A stretch of 32,385 nt of DNA from Planctomycetaceae bacterium (GCA_021298315.1 JAJTFC010000057.1:1-32385), one strand, 5' to 3'. Positions 9,022-17,381 are shown, counted from the stretch's first letter. Numbers and translations are program-made. Notes: generated by a model from the letters alone, not told the origin.

Positions 9022-10322
9022 TCTCGGACCGGTTCGCCTTCGAGCAACCGGATCGGTCGACCGTCGCTTGCGGTAACGGTTAAATCCAGTGGCAAGCCTA
9101 ATTTGTGGTACATCGTTGCTACGATGTGTTCGGTAAAATATTCATTGGACTTGGGTTGGCCTCCGTCGGCATCAGTTTCACCGATGATCGACCCACCTTG
9201 GATGCCCGCACCGGCCATGATCGCAAATCCGGCGCTTGCCCAGTGGTCTCGTCCGATCGCAGGATTGATCTTAGGGGTACGACCAAAGTCGGTCATCCAG
9301 ACGACCAAGGTCGAATCGAGGAGCCCTTGCTGCTCAAGATCGATGAGGAGGGCCGGGATCGCTTGATCGACCTGAGGCATACGGTGTTGCTTGAGTCCAT
9401 TGAAGCAGTCTTGATGGTGATCCCAACCTGGATCGCTGACAGTCACGAATCGGACGCCCGATTGGATCAATCGGCGAGCGAGCAAGAGTCGTTGACCGAA
9501 CGAAGTGCGACCGTAATCATTTCGAATCGCCTCGGACTCGCTTGCGATATCAAAGGCTTGTTTGGTTTCCGCAGCGGTGATCATACGGAAGGCGGTCTTG
9601 TAGTGTTCATCAAGGGCATCGAACGCATCGGGTTGTTTGTCGGCAGTTCGCTGCATGCGATCGATCTTATCGAGCAAATCTCGCCTGCGATCGATGCGAG
9701 TAAGCTCCATATTCATCGGCGGAGTGATGTCGCGCACCGAGAAGCGATCGACATTGGCTTCGGCATGGATTTCAAAGGCTGCATGTTCGAGGCCTAGCAC
9801 ACCGGGCAGTCCTCCTTGGAAGGATCGATCGACGTGTGCACCTAGTTGGATAAAGGGAGGCAAGGCTGATTTGAATCCGAGTTGGTGAGAGACGACCGAC
9901 CCGACGCATGGATAGATCAGCGATGGGTTGATGTTTCGGCCCGACATGCACCAATGGTCAGCCACCCCGTGGCCGGCGTTCTTAGGGTTCCAGCTGCGAA
10001 GTAGCGAGAAGCGATTGACTTCTTTGGCCATTCGAGGGCACAGCTCGGTAAAGTGGATACCGGGAATCGCCGTCTCAATGACGCTCAGTGGGCCTCGAAC
10101 TCCGTCGGAAGCCAACGGTTTGGGATCGAACGTGTCGTGATGACTTGTTCCGCCTTGGGTCCATATGAAGATGCAATTGACCCCCGAGCGGGCTTGGCCG
10201 CCGTTGGCAAGCAAACGGGTGGGCTCAAGGAGGGCTGGGATGGTCAACCCGGCGGCCGAGGCGGCTGCCGCTTGGAGCCAATCCCGACGGGTGTGGGTCT
10301 GTGTTCTTTTCGACAGAGCCAT
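9012..10322 (-). CDS. DUF1501 domain protein, Tat-exported
   Basis: The 436-residue product opens with a twin-arginine signal (TRRDWLQAAAASAAGLTIPALL), so it is exported folded. The DUF1501 pattern follows: CIFIWTQGGTSHHDTFDPKP, then LLRSWNPKNAGHG, DPGWDHH and VVWMTDFGRTPKIN, reaching the C-terminus with HIVATMYHKLGL. DUF1501 belongs to the alkaline-phosphatase/sulfatase-like superfamily; the His and Asp residues in these motifs are candidate metal ligands. It is the first gene of a three-gene operon. In most planctomycete pairs I recall, the DUF1549/1553 gene comes first, so the order here is reversed. No clear Shine-Dalgarno sequence is seen. The promoter must lie in 10323-10584 or in the adjacent repeats. 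Confidence 0.9.
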   Translation of the reverse strand: MALSKRTQTHTRRDWLQAAAASAAGLTIPALLEPTRLLANGGQARSGVNCIFIWTQGGTSHHDTFDPKPLASDGVRGPLSVIETAIPGIHFTELCPRMAKEVNRFSLLRSWNPKNAGHGVADHWCMSGRNINPSLIYPCVGSVVSHQLGFKSALPPFIQLGAHVDRSFQGGLPGVLGLEHAAFEIHAEANVDRFSVRDITPPMNMELTRIDRRRDLLDKIDRMQRTADKQPDAFDALDEHYKTAFRMITAAETKQAFDIASESEAIRNDYGRTSFGQRLLLARRLIQSGVRFVTVSDPGWDHHQDCFNGLKQHRMPQVDQAIPALLIDLEQQGLLDSTLVVWMTDFGRTPKINPAIGRDHWASAGFAIMAGAGIQGGSIIGETDADGGQPKSNEYFTEHIVATMYHKLGLPLDLTVTASDGRPIRLLEGEPVREWI

Positions 10323-10498
10323 AGTGGTACAAAGGTGGGGCTAGAGTGCCGGACAGGTGGGGGGTCAACTCGGGGAGTCGACCCACATGAGTCTAGCTGA
10401 TAAATCCCTCGAAAACAACTTCGACCTTGCCTCAATTCCCCCACAGGCTCCGCGTTCGAGGTCCTTCAGGTATTTTCGTGGGTAGATGCTCGGCTTTC

Positions 10499-10542
10499 TC
10501 GTACTCAGCCTCGCGGTACTCGTACTCGTACTCGTACTCGAA
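10499..10542 (+). repeat. Partial third copy of the TACTCG element
   Basis: TCGTACTCAG, six different bases (CCTCGC), then CGG and four TACTCG units. This keeps the scaffold of the left arm (TACTCAG, six bases, CGGTACTCGTACTCG) but with a different spacer. It faces the 10585-10713 arm in inverted orientation, so 10499-10680 could form a large hairpin. Confidence 0.75.
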
Positions 10543-10584
10543 AACGCCTGAATCGATTCAAGTCGATCACCCTTTCAGGGAAGC

Positions 10585-10713
10585 TGGAACCCCGGTATTT
10601 GGCCCGCTTGTCAACGAAATCCCAATACTTCTCTTCGAGTACGAGTACCGTTTCACTGAGTACGAGTACGAGTACGAAAAGAACCAGTGGTATGAATTGC
10701 CAGCCACGATAAT
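10585..10713 (-). repeat. TACTCG-type inverted repeat, right arm
   Basis: Reverse complement of 4196-4324, same length, with scattered single-base differences and no gap. Together the arms enclose the whole DUF1501 operon plus 262 bases upstream of it. Confidence 0.9.
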
Positions 10714-10871
10714 GCCCGATGGACTGCCTTCGATAAGAGACAGACGCATCAGACTGGCTGGGAAACGGTTCAATTCCCTCAAAACGCAAAGTTTTCTAGC
10801 GACAGAGCCACAATTAATCCGTTATATAAAAAGTGTTCTCCATCTTTGACAAGTTCATTTAGGAATCTGCG

Positions 10872-13091
10872 ATGAACGACGCCAAACCGGCCCGGGCCTT
10901 CGCCGGGCTTGCTCCATGGGCCTATGCCGTTACGGTCTTTGTGAGTGCCTTCTTACTTTTTCAAGTCCAACCGCTGCTGAGCAAATTCATATTGCCTTGG
11001 TTCGGTGGTACGCCGGCAGTATGGACATCGGCGATGTTGTTTTTTCAAATCGTCCTGTTTTTAGGGTATTTGTATGCTCACGTTACAAGCGTCCATTTGA
11101 AGCCGCGAGAACGACTGTACCTGCACTTGTTGGTGCTAGGCCTTGCATTGACAAGCGTCTTGCTGAATCGATTGATACCTCCTTTGTCCTTGCGACCTAC
11201 TGGAGCAGAGAACGAGTCACCGCTGCTTCAAGTTCTACTGCTCTTGGGAGCAACGGTGGGTTTGCCCTACTTTGCACTCTCTTCGACCGGACCGCTTCTG
11301 CAGAAGTGGTATAGCGAGTCGCTGGACAAATCCCCTTACCGCTTGTTTGCGCTTTCGAATTTTGGATCGTTGCTTGCATTGCTTAGTTACCCCTTCTTCT
11401 TTGAAGCCAATTGGGGGATCGCATCCCAAGCGGCGATGTGGTCCTTAGGCTTTGTGGTCTTTGCTCTGTGTTGCGGATACTGCGCTTGGCAGACGTACGC
11501 TTTGAGCGGTCATCGCAAATCGGTTGTCAAAGAACTTACCGATATGCCATCGGTTATGGCCCTTCAGACCCCTCCCCCGAGTCTCGTGCAGATGTTTGGT
11601 TGGATAGCGCTACCGACGCTGGCGTGCATTTTATTTTTGGCGGTGACCAACGAAGTGTGTCAGAACATTGCCACGGTGCCACTGCTTTGGATCGTTCCGT
11701 TGGCGTTGTATCTGCTTTCGTTCATCGTGGCCTTTGACCAACCCAAATGGTACTCCCGCAGCATCTACGCGATCGTGACTCTTGGTTTGATTTTTCTCCT
11801 TTCCAACTACACCGAGATTGCGTATTTCGCATCGGATGTCTTGAACTCTGTTCTTGGTCTCAAGGAGCAGGATCAAATCCTGCTCCCGAAATTATGGTGG
11901 CTCGAGGCGGGACTCTACTTTTGTGCCCTGTTTTGCATGTTGGTAGTTTGCCATGGTGAGTTAGCCAAATCGAAACCTTCGCCACAGTATCTGACACGCT
12001 TTTATTTGACGCTTTCGTTAGGAGGGGCGGTGGGAGGTTTCATGGTGAATTTGATCGCCCCCTATGTGTTCACGACGTTCTTTGAGCTTCCGCTAGGGAT
12101 CCTTTGCTGCTTGCTCTTGTGCGCAGGACTGCTTTACTATGGGTGCAGGGAAAAGCTGCCTTCGGGTCAGTCGCAAAAAGGACGACTCGCCTTGCTGGCC
12201 GTCGGAACGCTGCTGGCACTTGGAAGTTGCTACTATCTGATTCGAGACGCGATGCCCCAGCAGCAGACCGATGAGCTCAGTGTGGTTCATCGTTCGCGCA
12301 ATTTTTATGGAGTGGTTTCAGTTCAGCGTCACGATCAAAATACCGCCGAGGATATGTTTGCGTTCTACAGTGGAAACATTCAGCACGGTATGCAATACAC
12401 AGATCCCGCAAAACGACGTATGCCTATGGGATATTACGGGTCTGGCTCTGGATGCCAGAAGGGTATTCGGTTCGCCCAGGAAAGGAATCCCAGTTGCCAT
12501 ATCGGAGTGATCGGATTGGGGGTCGGCACGCTTGCGGCGTATGCTCGGCCCGAGGATAAGATACGGTTCTATGAGATCAATCCTGAAGTCATTCAAGTGG
12601 CAAAAAACACCGAGTGGTTTCAATACTTATCGGATTGCCAAGGCCGAGTCGATTTGGTTCTTGGGGACGCTCGATTGAAGCTCGAAGGTGAGCTCAAGAG
12701 CGGCGACAACCAACAATTCGATATATTGGTTCTCGATGCGTTTTCTGGGGATGCAATCCCCACGCATTTACTGACCGATGAGGCGTTTGCTCTCTACTCA
12801 GAGCATCTTAAGCCCGATGGTGTTTTGGTGCTACACATCACCAACACCCATTTGGATCTATACCCTGTAGCCAAACAACTGGCGCAAAAGCATCAGTACC
12901 CCTACCGTCGGATCTATCGAGGACAGACCGAATTACTCAATCGCAACTACTACATGATTCTATGCAAAGATCCAAAATTCACTGAGCAGATCGCCGATGA
13001 TTTAGCGGAGTTGCCTGAGTATCTCAAACGGGAACGCTCGGTTCCGCTTTGGACCGATGAATACACAAACCTCACCCGCCTGTTGCGCTAG
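10872..13091 (+). CDS. Membrane protein fused to a spermidine-synthase-like domain
   Basis: The 739-residue protein has an AGGA Shine-Dalgarno 8 bases before its ATG. Residues 12 to about 470 are strongly hydrophobic with ten or more membrane segments (LAPWAYAVTVFVSAFLLFQV, then many others). The rest is a Rossmann-fold aminopropyltransferase-like domain: nucleotide-binding GVIGLGVGTLAAY near residue 545, the acidic YEINPEV, GDARLKL, and LDAFSGDAIPTHLLT, where spermidine synthases have their catalytic Asp. This membrane/SpeE fusion is a known architecture in many bacteria; its substrate is not established and classical polyamine synthesis should not be assumed. It stands alone: divergent from the DUF1501 operon and followed by non-coding repeats. 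Confidence 0.85.
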   Translation: MNDAKPARAFAGLAPWAYAVTVFVSAFLLFQVQPLLSKFILPWFGGTPAVWTSAMLFFQIVLFLGYLYAHVTSVHLKPRERLYLHLLVLGLALTSVLLNRLIPPLSLRPTGAENESPLLQVLLLLGATVGLPYFALSSTGPLLQKWYSESLDKSPYRLFALSNFGSLLALLSYPFFFEANWGIASQAAMWSLGFVVFALCCGYCAWQTYALSGHRKSVVKELTDMPSVMALQTPPPSLVQMFGWIALPTLACILFLAVTNEVCQNIATVPLLWIVPLALYLLSFIVAFDQPKWYSRSIYAIVTLGLIFLLSNYTEIAYFASDVLNSVLGLKEQDQILLPKLWWLEAGLYFCALFCMLVVCHGELAKSKPSPQYLTRFYLTLSLGGAVGGFMVNLIAPYVFTTFFELPLGILCCLLLCAGLLYYGCREKLPSGQSQKGRLALLAVGTLLALGSCYYLIRDAMPQQQTDELSVVHRSRNFYGVVSVQRHDQNTAEDMFAFYSGNIQHGMQYTDPAKRRMPMGYYGSGSGCQKGIRFAQERNPSCHIGVIGLGVGTLAAYARPEDKIRFYEINPEVIQVAKNTEWFQYLSDCQGRVDLVLGDARLKLEGELKSGDNQQFDILVLDAFSGDAIPTHLLTDEAFALYSEHLKPDGVLVLHITNTHLDLYPVAKQLAQKHQYPYRRIYRGQTELLNRNYYMILCKDPKFTEQIADDLAELPEYLKRERSVPLWTDEYTNLTRLLR

Positions 13092-13124
13092 TTACCGCTG
13101 ATGAACACCTAAAACCGCAAATGC

Positions 13125-13186
13125 AGCGCGCAGTTGCGAGCGTCTTTTTTGACCGCTGATGAACACTGATAAACGCTGATGGCAGC
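13125..13186 (+). repeat. Dispersed repeat, left inverted arm
   Basis: Contains AGCGCGCAG, GCGTCTTTTTT, then GACCGCTGATGAACACTG and ATAAACGCTGAT. The reverse complement at 13464-13525 matches it for about 60 bases, with a perfect 30-base core (13151-13180 against 13471-13500). Confidence 0.85.
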
Positions 13187-13463
13187 ATTCGAAAAAAAGC
13201 TAGGATTTGCTCTTGCTAGCCGACGAGCGCGAGCGTCGGGCTTTGTCTCTGCGCGGCACAGCGCCATCGATCCTCTTCCTGGGATATAGTTCACTTCAAT
13301 CTCGCTTGGCTGCTTGGCTGTTTCCCCTATCGACTATCGCCCGCCTTTCAACCGCTGATGAATGGGTCGTGTGAAGAGAGGAGGCGGAGGGGGTAGTGGT
13401 AGGTCCTTAGACCATACTGAGCTCGCAGGTGTTTTTTACCGTTGGTTATCGTCTGCTTCAATG

Positions 13464-13525
13464 GCTGTTTATCAGCGTTTATCAGTGTTCATCAGCGGTC
13501 CAAAAAAGACGCACACCTGCGCGCT
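13464..13525 (-). repeat. Dispersed repeat, right inverted arm
   Basis: Reverse complement of 13125-13186. The 277 bases between the arms carry no gene. The motif resembles intergenic repeats often mispredicted as short SVHQCSS-like proteins in environmental genomes, from memory. Confidence 0.85.
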
Positions 13526-13625
13526 GGATTAGCGGTTTGGCCACCGAATTTGATTGAGATTTCATTCGCCGCTGTTGTGAATGGCTTTTTTGAGCTCTTC
13601 GCGTATCATGGTTTATATGGAATCT

Positions 13626-14627
13626 ATGACGCACCAGGAGCTAATCGAAACGCAAGCAGCCTTGCCCAGGCGGGAGTTTCTCGGCCGCACCGCTCTGGGA
13701 TTCGCCAGCTTGGGATTTCTCGGCGGTTGCGTTTCCGAACCGATCGATTCGTCCGGCTCCAAGACCGCAAGCCGAGTGGATTTAGTCATCGGCCAGCGCG
13801 GGCTTGCCGATGGCCGTTTTCAAAAACCGCGAGCCTTGGCCATCAGCCCAGACGACGTTCTGTTCGTGATCGATAAAACGGCTCGGGTACAAGCCTTCGG
13901 TGCCGACGGAAAATTTCTCTGCGGATGGAAAACACCCCATTGGGCCAACGGCAAACCCACCGGTGCTACTTACGATCCGATCACCGACAACCTCGTGGTC
14001 GTCGACACCCATTACTTTCAGTTCCTTTTTTATACCCCCCAAGGTCAACTCGTCGAGCAACGGTCCATTGGCGGAGTCAATGGAACAGAGCCCGGCCAGT
14101 TCGGTTGGGTGACCGACTTTGCCCGCGCCCCCGATGGCACGATCTACCTGAGCGAGTACGGCGAGTACGATCGCATCTACAAATACACCCCCGATGGACA
14201 GTACGTCGATCGGATGGGTCAACACGGAGACCAGCCGTTAGAATTCAGTCGGCCTCAGTCGATGGCTGTCGACCAGGAAGGACTTCTATGGGTTGCCGAC
14301 TCGTGCAACCATCGGATCCAAATCATAGACTGGAAACAAGACAAACCCAGAGTCGTTGCGATCTTGGGAGAGCAAGGTTCTGGGGTAGGTCAGCTACAAT
14401 TTCCCTATGGCATGGCTCTAGCCTCGGAGGATCGGCTCTTGGTAAGCGAATATGGAAACCACCGTGTTCAGTGCTGGACACGCCAAGGCAAACCGATATC
14501 AACTTGGGGAGCCGCAGGCAAAGAGCCAGGCCAACTCAATCAACCGTGGGCCGTTGCATTGGATTCCAAACAGCGCGTCTACGTGGTCGATTCAGGAAAC
14601 AATCGAGTTCAACGCTTCAAGCTATAG
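13626..14627 (+). CDS. NHL-repeat lipoprotein with Tat-type signal
   Basis: With the ATG at 13626 the product has 333 residues and begins with PRREFLGRTALGFASLGFLGGC: twin arginines at 15-16, a hydrophobic stretch, and a lipobox LGGC (Cys35). It would be an exported, lipid-anchored protein. Earlier in-frame ATGs (13581, 13608, 13617) only add residues before the signal and none has a good ribosome site. The remainder is a beta-propeller of NHL-type repeats: GRFQKPRALAISPDDVLFVID, then LLWVADSCNHRIQII, LLVSEYGNHRVQCW and RVYVVDSGNNRVQRF. NHL propellers bind proteins or ligands and some are lyases; nothing catalytic is visible. The M50 protease gene starts 11 bases downstream and apbE follows, so the three form an operon. 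Confidence 0.85.
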   Translation: MTHQELIETQAALPRREFLGRTALGFASLGFLGGCVSEPIDSSGSKTASRVDLVIGQRGLADGRFQKPRALAISPDDVLFVIDKTARVQAFGADGKFLCGWKTPHWANGKPTGATYDPITDNLVVVDTHYFQFLFYTPQGQLVEQRSIGGVNGTEPGQFGWVTDFARAPDGTIYLSEYGEYDRIYKYTPDGQYVDRMGQHGDQPLEFSRPQSMAVDQEGLLWVADSCNHRIQIIDWKQDKPRVVAILGEQGSGVGQLQFPYGMALASEDRLLVSEYGNHRVQCWTRQGKPISTWGAAGKEPGQLNQPWAVALDSKQRVYVVDSGNNRVQRFKL

Positions 14628-14638
14628 TCGATCCAAGC

Positions 14639-15508
14639 ATGCTTCAAACGCTCTACCTGGGAAAAATCTATGGAACCAAGATCTATATCCATTGGTCCTT
14701 TTGGATCTTGGCGATCGTTGTATTCTTGAGCAATGTTTCCAAGGGCTTTGGACCAGCCGTATCCGCGTTGGGCTTTATCTTTTCTGTCTTTGCCTGTGTG
14801 TTTCTCCACGAACTCGGACATGCTTTGGCGGCCCGTCGCTTCGGTCGCCCCACGCTCGATATCACACTCCTACCTATCGGAGGTATCGCCAGGATCCAAG
14901 GCAGTAAAATCGATCCGTGGTCCGATGGTTGGATCGCCATCGCCGGACCGATGGTCAATTTCGCTATCGCCTTGGTACTGACGCTTGGGATCTTCTTGGG
15001 TCTATTTCCTGCGATGGATTTTAGCAAGATTTCAATCAGTGACCTGTCATGGGCTCAGCAGTTGCTCATTGCCAATATCGCAATTGGGGTTTTCAACCTG
15101 CTCCCTTTGTTTCCGCTCGATGGTGGAAGAATCCTGCGTTGCTTGCTCTGTTACTTTACCAGTCGCGAAAGCGCCATCGATGTCTCGGCTCGCATCGGCC
15201 AGTGGGGTTCAGGTCTATGGATTGCCTTTTGTCTGTGGAACTTGGATTTCATCGGCATGATCTTTGGTGTTGTCCTTTTTGGCATCAACACCTTCGAACG
15301 AATCAAGACGAAGCTGATTGTGGTTCAGCAACGAGGACAACCTTGGCCATTTCCTACCGATCCAAACGATCCATTTGGATTGGATAGACCCAGTCGATCC
15401 GACACGATCGATGCAGAGGATGTGCGGGTCGTCGAGGGCGAAATCGTCCAAGATACAGATCCTTATGGCTCGGATGAATTTCGCCAACGAAACTTCCCCA
15501 GACCATGA
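14639..15508 (+). CDS. Site-2 protease family (M50) metalloprotease
   Basis: The open frame is much longer upstream (into the NHL gene), but MLQTLYLGKIYGTKIYIHWS is the standard M50 start, so the ATG at 14639 is chosen, giving 289 residues. Zinc-binding HELGH is at 57-61 and the third ligand is in NLLPLFPLDGGR (Asp161). Four to six membrane segments span about residues 20-235. A hydrophilic tail of about 50 residues follows. No CBS or PDZ domain is present, unlike many SpoIVFB- or RseP-type relatives. The enzyme cleaves membrane-spanning substrates inside the bilayer. It sits 11 bases after the NHL gene and overlaps apbE by 4 bases (ATGA), so the three are probably co-translated. Confidence 0.88.
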   Translation: MLQTLYLGKIYGTKIYIHWSFWILAIVVFLSNVSKGFGPAVSALGFIFSVFACVFLHELGHALAARRFGRPTLDITLLPIGGIARIQGSKIDPWSDGWIAIAGPMVNFAIALVLTLGIFLGLFPAMDFSKISISDLSWAQQLLIANIAIGVFNLLPLFPLDGGRILRCLLCYFTSRESAIDVSARIGQWGSGLWIAFCLWNLDFIGMIFGVVLFGINTFERIKTKLIVVQQRGQPWPFPTDPNDPFGLDRPSRSDTIDAEDVRVVEGEIVQDTDPYGSDEFRQRNFPRP

Positions 15509-16494
15509 TCGAAATCCAAAACGATCCAGAGGCCTACTTGCTCTCCATCCCGGCCATGGGATCTTTGATCGATGTGCGATGGATCCCAAAGCCCCAGAAT
15601 GCTTCCGAGGATCCGGCCAAGATCAGCCAAGTCTTGCAAGCCGACATCGACCGCTGGGTCGAAGTCATGAGCGATTATCAGCAGGACAGCCAAGTCAACC
15701 AGTTGTGTGGCCAGGGTGACGACGGCCAATGGCTCACCCCCAGTTCGGATCTGTGGCAAGTGCTGACGCTTTGCGATCACTGGCATCGATGGAGTCAAGG
15801 TGCATTCGATGCTTCTTTGGGCGCGTTGACCCGACTTCGCAGGAGTAAAAAAGTCGCTACAAAAGAGCAATGGGAACAAGCGTCCGGCAGTTGCGGCTGG
15901 GATCTCCTCGAATGGGATCGGCCAAGTGGTCGTGTGCGATTCGCACGACCTGGGGTTCGGTTGGATTTTGGAGCGATCGGCAAGGGTTTTGTCGTCGATC
16001 GACTCGGAGAAAGATTGAAGGCTATCGGCATCGAGAGCTACTGCGTCAATGCATCGGGGAACATGGTATTTGGAGAGAGTCCAAAGCCCACGGTGCAAGG
16101 CTGGCCGGTGAGTATCGGACTGGTCGATCAGCCGGATCGGAGTCTATGCAGTGTCAGGCTCTCAAAGTGTGGGATAGCCACCAGCGGGGATTTGCATCAG
16201 AAGTATCGCGATCGACCTTCAGTTACGGACAATCAGCAAAGGAGCAGTCACATCGTCGATCCCGCCCAACAAAGGGGGCTTGTCGGTAGCCTGATGGCCA
16301 CGGTGATCACCGGCGATGCAACCAGTGCCGATGCGTTTGCGACGGCTTGCTGCGTGCATGCGTCGCGAGGCTCCTTAAGAACATGGCTCTTGGGCCTCGA
16401 GTCCGGAACTGACGGTTACCGAGGAGATTTCGAGGTTTGGGTACAAAGCTTGGCTCAAGCCGGGCAAACCCCTGTTGTTCTGCATTGGGATTAG
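15505..16494 (+). CDS. apbE: ApbE-family FAD:protein FMN transferase
   Basis: The 329-residue protein would transfer FMN from FAD onto a Thr or Ser of a target protein, using magnesium. Family motifs are clear: AMGSLIDVRW near residue 17, GAFDASLGALTRL (about 98-110), LDFGAIGKGFVVDRL (about 154-168, canonical LDLGGIAKGYAVD), VNASGNMVFGE (about 180), IATSGD, SHIVDPAQQRGL, and VITGDATSADAFATACC, with the metal-binding Asp in SADAFATA. No signal peptide or lipobox is visible, so it may be cytoplasmic, whereas many ApbE proteins are exported lipoproteins. Its ATG overlaps the M50 stop (ATGA). No obvious flavinylation target is encoded nearby. Confidence 0.9.
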   Translation: MIEIQNDPEAYLLSIPAMGSLIDVRWIPKPQNASEDPAKISQVLQADIDRWVEVMSDYQQDSQVNQLCGQGDDGQWLTPSSDLWQVLTLCDHWHRWSQGAFDASLGALTRLRRSKKVATKEQWEQASGSCGWDLLEWDRPSGRVRFARPGVRLDFGAIGKGFVVDRLGERLKAIGIESYCVNASGNMVFGESPKPTVQGWPVSIGLVDQPDRSLCSVRLSKCGIATSGDLHQKYRDRPSVTDNQQRSSHIVDPAQQRGLVGSLMATVITGDATSADAFATACCVHASRGSLRTWLLGLESGTDGYRGDFEVWVQSLAQAGQTPVVLHWD

Positions 16495-16590
16495 ACAATA
16501 CATTCCAAAAACCGTTCCGTTGTGTTTTTGAGGGTTTTCAATGGCTCAAAGTGCGTTTCTCTTGTTTGACTTTCAGTTATGAGACCAATA

Positions 16591-16623
16591 AATTGATTTC
16601 CCACATTTGGTGTTTAATCAATT
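16591..16623. promoter_or_regulatory. AT-rich dyad upstream of the PEP-CTERM gene
   Basis: AATTGATT and AATCAATT form a perfect 8-bp inverted repeat separated by 17 bases, 25 bases before the ATG at 16648, in an AT-rich gap of 153 bases. It could be an operator or the promoter region of the PEP-CTERM gene. No clear -35/-10 pair was assigned. Confidence 0.3.
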
Positions 16624-16647
16624 ATAGTTTATAGCGATAGGTATACC

Positions 16648-17304
16648 ATGAACCGACGTGCCCTTCTTTTGGCGTGCTCTTTAGTGTTTCTCATAGTCCC
16701 ATCGACCAGGGCGAGTGTCGTTGTCAACGGCGATTTTGAGCTTGGAAGTTTCGTTCCGAATAACGATAACACGATGTCCTTACTCGCTGGCAGTACAACC
16801 ATGAATGGTTGGACTGTTACCGGTGATTCACTCGCATGGATTAACACACCTAACCCTTTTCTTTTGGCGGCAAGTTCCGGTTCAAAATTCTTAGACTTAA
16901 CCGATTACGCCGTCGGTGGACCCTATGGCGGAGTAAGACAGACCATCAGCACGGTTTCCAATGCGACCTATCGAATATCGTTCGATGTCGGGGCCGTCAG
17001 TGGCACAGCAAAACTTCAAGTCACCGCTGGAGATCTTAGCGACATCGCCAGTTCTGTCGCTAGCAATGGCCATACATGGACAACTTACTCCTCATTCTTT
17101 ACAGCTAACTCTGGATCGACCGTGATTGAATTTTTCGGAAATCAAGCTGACGGTGGAGGTCATTACCTCGGATTGGATAATGTGAGAGTCGAACTGTTTC
17201 AGAATCCCAATGCGGTTCCCGAACCAGCCGGTTGCTTTCTACTGATCCTGGCCGCTATGCCCTTGAGAAAGTCTCTGAAAAAAGCTCTTCCTAAGGGCAC
17301 ATGA
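16648..17304 (+). CDS. PEP-CTERM protein with DUF642-like beta domain
   Basis: A 218-residue secreted protein: signal peptide RALLLACSLVFLIVPSTRAS (residues 4-23), then VVNGDFELGSFVPNN and GWTVTGDSLAWI, a pattern of DUF642/carbohydrate-binding-like beta-sandwich proteins, ending LGLDNVRVELF. The C-terminus has the sorting signal VPEP, a short hydrophobic stretch (CFLLILAAMPL) and basic RKSLKKALPK. PEP-CTERM tails are recognised by exosortase, which tethers or releases the protein at the surface, often together with exopolysaccharide. No exosortase gene lies in the window. The gene is AT-richer than its neighbours to the eye. A hairpin overlaps its stop codon, and a truncated PEP-CTERM remnant lies tail to tail downstream. 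Confidence 0.88.
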   Translation: MNRRALLLACSLVFLIVPSTRASVVVNGDFELGSFVPNNDNTMSLLAGSTTMNGWTVTGDSLAWINTPNPFLLAASSGSKFLDLTDYAVGGPYGGVRQTISTVSNATYRISFDVGAVSGTAKLQVTAGDLSDIASSVASNGHTWTTYSSFFTANSGSTVIEFFGNQADGGGHYLGLDNVRVELFQNPNAVPEPAGCFLLILAAMPLRKSLKKALPKGT

Positions 17305-17321
17305 GCGAACATGCCCTTAGG
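17290..17321. terminator. Hairpin overlapping the PEP-CTERM stop codon
   Basis: CCTAAGGGCA and TGCCCTTAGG form a perfect 10-bp stem whose 12-base loop contains the TGA stop. The tract after it is only moderately T-rich, so a terminator or a transcript-stabilising hairpin for the convergent pair is possible. Confidence 0.45.
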
Positions 17322-17381
17322 ATTTCAAACTCTTGACCTTTTAGACTTTCAGTAAGACCAAATCGACCACAGGATAATTCA

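Larger units (their letters stand above)
10323..10871. other. Divergent intergenic region holding TACTCG repeats
   Basis: This 549-base gap separates the reverse DUF1501 operon from the forward gene at 10872, so promoters for both must lie here. It contains a partial TACTCG element (10499-10542), the right inverted-repeat arm (10585-10713), and about 150 bases without further structure before the next gene. Open frames across it are by-products of the stop-free hexamers. Confidence 0.7.
13092..13625. other. Non-coding region with inverted GCTGATGAACACTG-type repeats
   Basis: No convincing gene in these 534 bases. It holds two inverted arms (13125-13186 and 13464-13525), partial direct copies of the same motif at 13094 and 13352, and a GC-rich hairpin near 13217-13240 (AGCCGACG with CGTCGGGCT). 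Short open frames over the arms are shadows of the repeat. Confidence 0.7.

Noticed and set aside
10427..10849. A 140-codon open frame with YSYSYS and EYEYRF stretches, and similar frames near 4202 and on the reverse strand
   Set aside because: They arise because TACTCG hexamers lack stops in all frames. No start signal, domain or codon pattern supports translation.
10872..13091. Genuine polyamine biosynthesis gene
   Set aside because: The aminopropyltransferase-like domain is fused to a large membrane domain and no speD or related gene is nearby, so only a spermidine-synthase-like label is justified.
13925..14638. Long N-terminal extension of the M50 protease frame through the NHL gene
   Set aside because: The added 238 residues are a shadow of the NHL gene in another frame; the M50 family starts at MLQTLYLG (14639).
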